From: Sinorhizobium sp. A49
Lineage (GTDB): Bacteria; Pseudomonadota; Alphaproteobacteria; Rhizobiales; Rhizobiaceae
Assembly (NCBI RefSeq): GCF_002002725.1
Contig: NZ_MUNW01000057.1
Location: 1-55,145, forward strand
Reading direction: 5' to 3'
Length of the DNA: 55,145 bases
Position numbers and translations under genes: made by a program. The notes below the pieces were generated by a model. That model saw only the letters and a program-made list of their open reading frames with translations. It was not told the origin of the DNA and did not search any database. Of this stretch, positions 26,829 to 34,036 are shown one piece after another; the first letter of the stretch is position 1, and each line of letters begins with the position of its first letter.

Positions 26829-28712
26829 TCAAGCTGGATTGTGGAGGCCGCTCGCACCCGGCTGAGGACCTTCGGCCTCGACAACCTCGCGCTTCGCCTG
26901 TGCCGACGAGCGGCGACGGCCGATATAGGCTTCGATCACATCAGGGTTGGCCTGGATCTCCGCCGGCGTGCCGATGGCGATCTGCTGACCCTTGTTGAGC
27001 ACGACGACGATATCGCAGAGCCGCATGATCAGCTTCAGGTCGTGCTCGACCACGAGCAGGCCGAGGCGGTATTTTGTGCGGATACGGTCGAGCACGTGCA
27101 TCAGTTCCTGCGTTTCGGCAGGGTTCATGCCGGCGGCCGGTTCATCGAGCAGCAGGTAACGCGGTTTCAAAGCCAGGGCGCGGGCGATCTCGAGACGGCG
27201 TTGCGCGCCATAGGAAAGCGTACCGGCAAGCTGGTCGGCAAAGCCGTCGAGCCCGACCTCGGCCAGCACCAGCCGGGCGCTTTCCATCGGGTCCTCGCCG
27301 TTGCCTTTCAGCGCGCTTGCCGCCACCGTGACGTTTTCAAGCACGGTCAGGTTCTTGAACAGCCGGATGTTCTGGAAGGTGCGCGCAAGCCCGGCGACGG
27401 GAACCGCGTGAACAGGCAGCGATGCGATATCCCTGCCGTCGATCAGCACGCGGCCGCTCGAAGGCGGAACAACGCCGGAAACGCTGTTGATCAGGGTCGA
27501 CTTGCCCGCCCCGTTCGGGCCGATGAGACCGGTGACGAGACCCGGCTTGATCTCGAAGTTGGCGTTTTCCAGCGCCACGAGACCGGCGAATTTCTTGCCG
27601 AGATTTTCGACCTTGAGCGTTCCGCCTGCAGGGATCTGCGCAATCTTTTGCGCACCATCAGACGATACCGCAGGCTTCGAGGCAAAACGCTTCAACCAGG
27701 CGAACCGCTCGTCCAGCTCCCGGACACCGAAAATCCCATCCTGCAGTCGGTACATCACCACCAGGATCGCGACGCCGATGCCAATATCGGTCAGACCGAA
27801 GACGGTCGGCAACGTGACGAAGCCGAGGTCGACACCGCCTTCGAGTTTGCGCAGAAGCTCGACGATCAGCATGATCACCGCCGTGCCGCCGACGGCACCC
27901 GATACGGTGGTAACGCCACCGAGGATCAGCATGGCGAGCAGGACGAAAGTCAGGTTGAAGTAAAAATCCTTGGGCGAGAAGGCGCCGAGGAAATGCGCCA
28001 GCAGCGCGCCGGCAGCCCCCGCCAGAATGGCACCGAGCACCCAGCCGATGAAACGATGGAGCTTGACGTTGACCCCGACCGCGGTCGAGGCGATCTCGTC
28101 CTCACGCGATGCCCTCAGCTTCAAGCCCGCGCTCGAGTCCCGATAGAGACGGGCAACGGCAATTGCGGCAATGGCAAAAGGCAACGCCACCCACAGATTG
28201 ACGGCGCGCGGAATCCCGAAAAATGTCTGGCTGCCGCGGGTGATATCGGTCGAGGCGACCAGCACCACATGGACGATGACGAGAAAGCCGAGCGTCGCGA
28301 TCGACGCCGACGATCCCGCAAGACGCGCCACGGGTATGCCGATGAGGACGGCGACCAGCGCCACCACCACCAGCGCCACGGCCAGCGCCGGCAGAAACGG
28401 CATGCCGATGCCTGCCAGCCATTCCGGCAGGTGCGGCAGCGCCGTCTTCTGGACGATCGGGTTGATGGTCAAAAGGCCCGACGCATAGGCGCCGATCGCC
28501 ATGAAGCCGACATGACCGAAGGAAACGATACCCGAATTGCCGGCATACATGCCGATGCCGAGCACCGCGATCACGTTGATCATGAACAGCGTCACGAGGC
28601 GCTCGCCGCTGCCTGGAAAGACCGACGAGGCGACGGCAGCTGCCACCAGCAGCGGCAGCGACGTTAAAAGGATACCGACGACGGTTTCTCGCCTGACGCG
28701 AACCATCTGCAT
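26829..28712 (-). CDS. Fused LivM permease and LivG ATPase of a branched-chain-type ABC transporter
   Basis: The 627-residue protein joins two subunits. Residues about 1-320 are a LivM permease with multiple helices and the family motif GNSGIVSFGHVGFMAIGAY. Residues about 370-605 are a LivG ATPase with Walker A GPNGAGKST (from Gly398), signature LSYGAQRRLE and Walker B LLLDEPAAGMNP. A linker of about 50 residues joins them, and the tail after 605 is polar. The start has two ATGs two codons apart (MQM); either is possible. It is the first gene of the transporter unit and divergent from the RpiR regulator, so the two share a control region. Confidence 0.93.
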   Translation of the reverse strand: MQMVRVRRETVVGILLTSLPLLVAAAVASSVFPGSGERLVTLFMINVIAVLGIGMYAGNSGIVSFGHVGFMAIGAYASGLLTINPIVQKTALPHLPEWLAGIGMPFLPALAVALVVVALVAVLIGIPVARLAGSSASIATLGFLVIVHVVLVASTDITRGSQTFFGIPRAVNLWVALPFAIAAIAVARLYRDSSAGLKLRASREDEIASTAVGVNVKLHRFIGWVLGAILAGAAGALLAHFLGAFSPKDFYFNLTFVLLAMLILGGVTTVSGAVGGTAVIMLIVELLRKLEGGVDLGFVTLPTVFGLTDIGIGVAILVVMYRLQDGIFGVRELDERFAWLKRFASKPAVSSDGAQKIAQIPAGGTLKVENLGKKFAGLVALENANFEIKPGLVTGLIGPNGAGKSTLINSVSGVVPPSSGRVLIDGRDIASLPVHAVPVAGLARTFQNIRLFKNLTVLENVTVAASALKGNGEDPMESARLVLAEVGLDGFADQLAGTLSYGAQRRLEIARALALKPRYLLLDEPAAGMNPAETQELMHVLDRIRTKYRLGLLVVEHDLKLIMRLCDIVVVLNKGQQIAIGTPAEIQANPDVIEAYIGRRRSSAQAKREVVEAEGPQPGASGLHNPA

Positions 28713-28884
28713 TCCCCCGAATTGTCGGCCCGCCGTTGTTTTTGGCTCGGGCCAGTTCCCGAAATGAAAGTTATCCCATCTCGATCAAATGTCAATCTTG
28801 TTTCAAAAAACATTCTCTGCTAGCAATTATGTAACAAAAATTAGAAATCGGGGTTCAAGCCATCATTTTTGGGAGGCGGAAATC
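28713..28884. promoter_or_regulatory. Divergent control region between livMG and the rpiR-type gene
   Basis: This AT-rich 172-bp gap contains two related sequences on the same strand, gtttcaaaaa (28800-28809) and gtaacaaaaa (28831-28840), 31 bp apart (about three helical turns). They are candidate half-sites for the RpiR-type regulator. Promoters for both directions must lie here. Confidence 0.4.
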
Positions 28885-29766
28885 GTGGCAATCCGGGATC
28901 GACTGACAGACGGAACCATCACCTTCACGCGATCGGAACTGAAGATCGTGCGGCAGTTGCTGGCGAACTATCCGGCAGCGGGACTGAATACCGTCGCCTA
29001 TCTGGCCTCCTCGGCGGGGGTCAGCAATCCGACCGTGGTACGTTTTGCCAACACACTCGGCTTCGAGGGCTATCCGGAATTTCAGAAGGCGCTGCTCGGC
29101 GAAGTCCAGGAGCGCATGAGTTCGCCGCTGTCGATGCTCGACGAACGGCGGCCATCGCTGGAGCAGGAGAATTTCTACCAATACTTCCTGCGGGCCAGCA
29201 TCCATGCACTCGAAGCCTCGATGCAGATGCTGCCGTCGGAGGATTTCGAGGCGGCCGTCGACGCAGCTGCAGACATGAGCGCGCGAGCGCATTGCCTGGG
29301 CGGCCGTTTCAGCGGCTTTCTCGCCGGCCTGCTCTGGTCGCATATGAAGCAGCTTAGGGGCGACACCCGCTGGATCAACGGCAGCCAGGCCGACCAGGTC
29401 GATCAGCTCGTCGACCTCGGCAAACGCGACGTGCTGTTCGTCTACGATTACCGCCGCTACCAGAACGACACCATTCGCTTCGCCAAACAGGCGGCCGCAC
29501 AGGGTGCGCGCATCGTGCTGTTCACCGACCGGTGGCTTTCGCCGATCGCCGATTTTGCCACCGTCACGCTGACGGCGCCAGTCGACACGGTCTCGCCCTA
29601 TGACACGATGGTGCCGGCAATCGCCCAGACGGAAGCGCTGATCGCCGCGCTCACTGCCCGTCTCGCCACCCAATCCCGCGCCCGCATCGAGAAGATGGAG
29701 GAGCTGCGCCGCGGCTACGCCATCACCGAAGACGCCCTCAATCCGAACGTCGACGACGGCCGCTGA
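28885..29766 (+). CDS. RpiR/MurR family transcriptional regulator with SIS domain
   Basis: The 293-residue protein probably starts at GTG 28885, which has a strong GGGAGGCGG at ideal distance; the frame continues upstream but without such a site. The N-terminal RpiR helix-turn-helix (TVAYLASSAGVSNPTVVRFANTLGF) is followed by a SIS phosphosugar-type domain. It stands between the divergent transporter unit and four catabolic genes 42 bp downstream and probably controls both. The ligand is unknown: RpiR proteins often sense phosphorylated metabolites, but rhizobial members also control amino-compound use. Confidence 0.9.
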   Translation: MAIRDRLTDGTITFTRSELKIVRQLLANYPAAGLNTVAYLASSAGVSNPTVVRFANTLGFEGYPEFQKALLGEVQERMSSPLSMLDERRPSLEQENFYQYFLRASIHALEASMQMLPSEDFEAAVDAAADMSARAHCLGGRFSGFLAGLLWSHMKQLRGDTRWINGSQADQVDQLVDLGKRDVLFVYDYRRYQNDTIRFAKQAAAQGARIVLFTDRWLSPIADFATVTLTAPVDTVSPYDTMVPAIAQTEALIAALTARLATQSRARIEKMEELRRGYAITEDALNPNVDDGR

Positions 29767-29808
29767 CTATTCGCCGAAAGGCCACAACCACAACCGAGGA
29801 GAAACCGA

Positions 29809-30471
29809 ATGAGTGCCGTTACAGTGAAGGTCGGGGACGACATGCTGAGACGCGACAGCGACTATGAGCGCGGCCGCACGTCCGTGCTGTTCGTCGACAT
29901 GCAGCGCATCTGGTGCGAGCCCAATCTCGACCCGACCCATCCGCAGGACGCCGACAGCTATTATCACAAGCGGCTGCGCCAGACGGTGATCCCCAACCAG
30001 GTCCGCATCCTCGAGGCTGCGCGCAGCGCCGGCTGCGAAGTGCTGCACACCATCATCGAGAGCCTGACGCTTGACGGCCGCGACCGATCGCTCGACCACA
30101 AGCTGTCAGACATGCATGTGCCGAAAGGCTCACCCGAAGGTCAGGTCATTCGGGAACTGGCGCCTATCGACAACGAGATCGTACTGCCGAAGACCTCGTC
30201 GGGCGTCTTCAACTCGACCAACATCGACTACATCCTGCGCAACCTCAACACCCGCTACCTGATCATCGCCGGCGTCATCACCGACCAGTGCGTCGACATG
30301 GCGGTGCGCGATGCGGCCGACCGCGGCTACCTCGTCACCGTCGTCAACGACGCCTGCGCGACCTACAGCCCCGAGCGCCACGAAGGCGCCCTTCGCGCCT
30401 ATTCCGGCTACTGCTGGACCACCGATACCGACACTGTCGTCAACCGCCTTCAGGGCCTGCGCCAAGCCTGA
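29809..30471 (+). CDS. Isochorismatase-family cysteine hydrolase
   Basis: The 220-residue enzyme has the family's catalytic triad: Asp30 (LFVDMQ), Lys128 (VLPKTSSGVF) and Cys161 (GVITDQCVDMA), with the cis-peptide VIT motif before the Cys. Family members hydrolyse amides or carbamates such as N-carbamoylsarcosine, ureidoacrylate, nicotinamide or biuret. It has a GAGGAG site and begins the catabolic part of the operon. Deamidation or decarbamoylation of the imported compound is a reasonable inference. Confidence 0.92.
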   Translation: MSAVTVKVGDDMLRRDSDYERGRTSVLFVDMQRIWCEPNLDPTHPQDADSYYHKRLRQTVIPNQVRILEAARSAGCEVLHTIIESLTLDGRDRSLDHKLSDMHVPKGSPEGQVIRELAPIDNEIVLPKTSSGVFNSTNIDYILRNLNTRYLIIAGVITDQCVDMAVRDAADRGYLVTVVNDACATYSPERHEGALRAYSGYCWTTDTDTVVNRLQGLRQA

Positions 30472-30507
30472 GCCGTCACTGATGATCTTGAGACAAGAGG
30501 GGAATTC

Positions 30508-31854
30508 ATGACCGAGACCAACAACGGCAACGCTCATTCCGCACTGACGGAACTCGCGACCTTCGTGACCACCGACATAGCCGGCATCACCCGCGGCCGC
30601 AGCTTCGCCGCTTCGCAGATCGACGACTATCTGCGCAAGGGCGTCGGCTGGGTGCCGGCCAACCTGGCGCTGACGCCGTTCGACCAGATCGCCGAGAACA
30701 ACCCTTGGGGCTCGGCCGGCGACCTCCGGCTGATGGCCGATCCGGCCAGCAAGGCGCGCGTCACCTGCCTGCCCGACGTCACGCCACTGCATTTCTATCA
30801 CTCCGATATCACCGACCTCAAAGGCGACCCGTGGGAGTGCTGCGTGCGCAGCTTGCTCAAGCGCACGCTGGAAGAGTTCGAGCGTGAGGCTGGCATGAAA
30901 GTCATCTCCGCCGTCGAGCAGGAATTCCAGCTTATCGGCGTCGACTGGCCCGACGCGCCATCCTTCGGCCTGCGCGCCCAGCGCCGCGCCGAACCCTTCG
31001 GCCCGCTGCTGATGACCGCGCTGCAGGAAGCCGGCGCCGAGCCGGAGATGTTCCTGCCGGAATACGGCAAGGACCAGTTCGAGATCACCTGCCGCCCGGC
31101 GGACGCGCTGACGGCTGCCGATCGCGGCGCGACCATCCGCGCCATCACCAAGGAAGTGGCAGCGCTGTTCGGCTGGAACGCCAGCTTTGCGCCGAAGACG
31201 AGTGCCAACGGTGTCGGCAACGGCGTGCACCTGCATGTCAGCTTCACCGATCTGGACGGCAATCCCGTCACCTTCGATGCCTCGCGCCCGGGTCGCCTGT
31301 CGAAGGTTGCCGGTTCTTTCGCCGCCGGCGTCATCCGCCACCTGCCGGCACTCACCGCCTTCACCGCCCCGTCGGTACTGTCCTATATGCGCCTCGTTCC
31401 GCACCACTGGAGCGCCGCCTATACCTGCCTCGGGGAGAAGAACCGCGAGGCGACGCTCCGCATCTGCCCGACGCTGGATCTTCCCGGCAGCAACCCGGCC
31501 AGGCAGTTCAACATGGAGTACCGCGCCGCCGACGCCTGCGCGAGCCCGCATCTGTCGCTGGCCGTGCTGCTGAAAGCCGGTCTCGAAGGCATCCGCGCCG
31601 GGCTGGAACAGCCGCCGCTGATCAACTCGGACCCGTCAGATTTTTCCGACGAGGACCAGAAGAATCTCGGCATCCGCCGTCTGCCCGCCAGCCTGCCGGA
31701 AGCGCTCGAAACGCTTGCCGAGGACAAGGTCGTGACCGGCTGGTTCGCCAAGGACTTCCTCGATTGCTACGTCGCGATGAAGCGCAAGGAAATCGAGATC
31801 GTCGACGGACTTTCGCCCGATGAACTCTGCGCCCGCTACGCGGCCGTCTACTGA
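30508..31854 (+). CDS. Glutamine synthetase family protein (gamma-glutamyl ligase type)
   Basis: The 448-residue protein has glutamine-synthetase-fold motifs: VEQEFQLIG, the NGVGNGVHLHVSF metal/ATP segment and ARQFNMEYRAAD near the substrate end. It is shorter and more divergent than GlnA. It therefore more likely joins glutamate to an amine than to ammonia, as PuuA or GlnT-type enzymes do. It follows the cysteine hydrolase by 36 bp and precedes the N-formylglutamate amidohydrolase by 15 bp, so it belongs to the same transcript. The amine substrate is not readable from sequence. Confidence 0.88.
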   Translation: MTETNNGNAHSALTELATFVTTDIAGITRGRSFAASQIDDYLRKGVGWVPANLALTPFDQIAENNPWGSAGDLRLMADPASKARVTCLPDVTPLHFYHSDITDLKGDPWECCVRSLLKRTLEEFEREAGMKVISAVEQEFQLIGVDWPDAPSFGLRAQRRAEPFGPLLMTALQEAGAEPEMFLPEYGKDQFEITCRPADALTAADRGATIRAITKEVAALFGWNASFAPKTSANGVGNGVHLHVSFTDLDGNPVTFDASRPGRLSKVAGSFAAGVIRHLPALTAFTAPSVLSYMRLVPHHWSAAYTCLGEKNREATLRICPTLDLPGSNPARQFNMEYRAADACASPHLSLAVLLKAGLEGIRAGLEQPPLINSDPSDFSDEDQKNLGIRRLPASLPEALETLAEDKVVTGWFAKDFLDCYVAMKRKEIEIVDGLSPDELCARYAAVY

Positions 31855-31869
31855 TACGGATAGGCTCCC

Positions 31870-32694
31870 ATGACTTCGACAACGGCCATCAAGAGCCCCG
31901 GCGACCAACGCGGTCGGCACGACGCACGCCAGCCGCTTCTGGCGATCGACGAGCCACCGCCCTATGCGGTGTTCAACCCGGACGGCACCTCGCCGTTCCT
32001 GCTGCTCTGCGAGCATGCGTCCAACCGCATGCCGCGCGCGCTCGGCGACATGGGCCTGCCCGAACACGAGCGCCAGCGCCATATCGCCTGGGACATCGGA
32101 GCCCTGGCGCTCGCCCAGCATTTGAGCCACAGCCTCGATGCGCCGCTGTTCTTCACCAACTATTCGCGGCTGGTGATCGACTGCAACCGCCCGCTCTCGG
32201 CACCGTCCTTCATTCCGGAAGTGAGCGAAACGACGGAGATCCCGGCAAACCGGGATCTCACCGAAGCGGAGCGTAAGCAGCGGATCGAGACACTGTTCAA
32301 GCCCTTCGCCGATGCCGTTGCCCGGCGCCTCGATCTGCTGCAGGCAAAGGGTGGGCAACCGTTCGTCGTCGGCGTGCACAGTTTCACCCCCGTCTATTTC
32401 GGCAAGCCGCGGCCGTGGCAGGCGGGCATTCTCTATCGCGACGCCGAGGCTTTCGCACAGTCACTGATCCGGGACTTAAGCACCGAAGAGCAGCTGACGA
32501 TCGGCGACAACGAGCCCTACAACATTCATCCGGACGAGGACTATACGGTTCCGGTCCATGCCGACGCACGCAAGCTGCCGGGCGTGCTGATCGAAGTCCG
32601 GCACGACCTGATCGATACCGACGCGGGCGTAAAGGCCTGGGGCGAGCGGCTCACCCGTTGTCTCCAGACGAGCCTTGGGGAGAGCCGCCCGTGA
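31870..32694 (+). CDS. N-formylglutamate amidohydrolase family protein
   Basis: The 274-residue protein has the FGase signature CEHASNRMP, the HIAWDIGA segment and NYSRLVIDCNRP. The classic reaction is N-formylglutamate plus water to glutamate plus formate, the last step of the HutF branch of histidine degradation. hutF lies 5 kb away at 37910, so this gene could complete that branch. However, it is in the RpiR operon, and paralogs of this family act on other N-acyl substrates. It overlaps the next gene by 4 bp (GTGA), indicating translational coupling. Confidence 0.88.
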   Translation: MTSTTAIKSPGDQRGRHDARQPLLAIDEPPPYAVFNPDGTSPFLLLCEHASNRMPRALGDMGLPEHERQRHIAWDIGALALAQHLSHSLDAPLFFTNYSRLVIDCNRPLSAPSFIPEVSETTEIPANRDLTEAERKQRIETLFKPFADAVARRLDLLQAKGGQPFVVGVHSFTPVYFGKPRPWQAGILYRDAEAFAQSLIRDLSTEEQLTIGDNEPYNIHPDEDYTVPVHADARKLPGVLIEVRHDLIDTDAGVKAWGERLTRCLQTSLGESRP

Positions 32695-34010
32695 CCGAAA
32701 GCCTTTACGCCCGGGACGGACAAGCGATCGCCAACCTGCAGAAGCTCCGCTTCTTTCCGCTCGCCATCGCCGGCGGACACGGCGCACGCCTTGTCGAGGA
32801 GACCGGCCGCGAGCTGATCGACCTTTCCGGAGCCTGGGGCGCGGCAAGCCTTGGCTATGGCCACCCTGCTCTCGTCGAGGCGGTGTCGCGCGCCGTGGCC
32901 AATCCGGCGGGCGCAAGTGTGCTCTCCGCCGCCAATGCACCGGCAACCGTTCTTGCCGAAAAACTGCTCGGCCTTTTCCCCGGTAACGGACGCAACAGGG
33001 TGTGGTTCGGCCACTCCGGCTCGGATGCCAACGAGGCGGTCTTCCGGGCGATCGCCAAGGCGACGGGGCGCACCGGCGTCATCTCCTTCGTCGGCGCCTA
33101 TCACGGCTGCACCACGGGCTCGATGGCCTTTTCCGGCCACAGCGTCCAGGCGGGGGCGACCAAAGCCGAGGGCCTGATCCTGCTGCCCTACCCCGATCCC
33201 TACCGGCCTTACCAGGGCGACGCCACCGGTGAAGCGGTGCTCGACCTCCTGAAACAGCACCTCGCAACAACGGCGCCGCCGGAGAAGATCGGCTGCGCGT
33301 TCATCGAGCCGATCCAGTCGGACGGCGGGCTGATCGTACCGCCGAAGGGGTTCTTCAAGAAATTCGCCGACCTCTGCCGGCAACACGGCATCCTCGTCGT
33401 CTGCGACGAGGTGAAGGTCGGGCTCGGTCGCAGCGGCAAGGTGCATTGCTTCGAGCACGAGGACTTCGTGCCGGATATCCTGACGATCGGCAAAGGACTC
33501 GGCGGCGGCCTGCCGCTTTCGGCGGCCATCGGCCCGGCCGAGATCATGGACTGCGCCACCGCGTTTGCGATGCAGACCCTGCATGGCAACCCGGTCTCGA
33601 CATCGGCAGGCCTCGCCGTGCTCGAAACCATCGAGCGGGAAGGCCTGGCAGAGGCTGCCCGGCGAAAGGGCGAGCGCCTGCGCGATGGCCTGCAGCAACT
33701 TTCCGCGCGTCACGCCCTGATCGGCGATGTGCGGGGGCGCGGCCTGGCAACGGGCGTGGAACTGATTGCCGACCGTGAAAGCCGGGAACCGGCGGCGCGG
33801 GAAACTGCCAAGCTGATCTACCGCGCCTATGAGCTCGGCCTCGTCGTCTACTACGTCGGCATGAACTCCAACGTGCTGGAAATGACGCCGCCGCTGACCA
33901 TATTGGACGCGGAAATCGACCAGGCGCTCGACATTCTCGACCGCGCCTTCGGCGATGTCGCAGCAGGCCGTGTTTCCGACACGGTGCTTGCCGAGTTTGC
34001 CGGCTGGTGA
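32691..34010 (+). CDS. Class-III PLP-dependent aminotransferase
   Basis: The 439-residue enzyme starts at GTG 32691, overlapping the previous stop, with GGGGAGA upstream. Hallmarks include GHSGSDANEAVFRAI, the CDEVKVGLGRSG region and the PLP lysine in TIGKGLGGGLP. It transfers an amino group from an omega-amino compound to a keto acid. It ends the RpiR-controlled operon and converges with the second kinase/M23/PLP fusion, with only 26 bp between stops. Confidence 0.93.
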   Translation: MTESLYARDGQAIANLQKLRFFPLAIAGGHGARLVEETGRELIDLSGAWGAASLGYGHPALVEAVSRAVANPAGASVLSAANAPATVLAEKLLGLFPGNGRNRVWFGHSGSDANEAVFRAIAKATGRTGVISFVGAYHGCTTGSMAFSGHSVQAGATKAEGLILLPYPDPYRPYQGDATGEAVLDLLKQHLATTAPPEKIGCAFIEPIQSDGGLIVPPKGFFKKFADLCRQHGILVVCDEVKVGLGRSGKVHCFEHEDFVPDILTIGKGLGGGLPLSAAIGPAEIMDCATAFAMQTLHGNPVSTSAGLAVLETIEREGLAEAARRKGERLRDGLQQLSARHALIGDVRGRGLATGVELIADRESREPAARETAKLIYRAYELGLVVYYVGMNSNVLEMTPPLTILDAEIDQALDILDRAFGDVAAGRVSDTVLAEFAGW

Positions 34011-34036
34011 GAGCTACCCGAGGGTAGAACGGCTCC

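Noticed and set aside
26691-28667. 658-codon plus-strand frame over the LivM-LivG fusion
   Set aside because: Antisense shadow of a protein with clear Walker and permease motifs.
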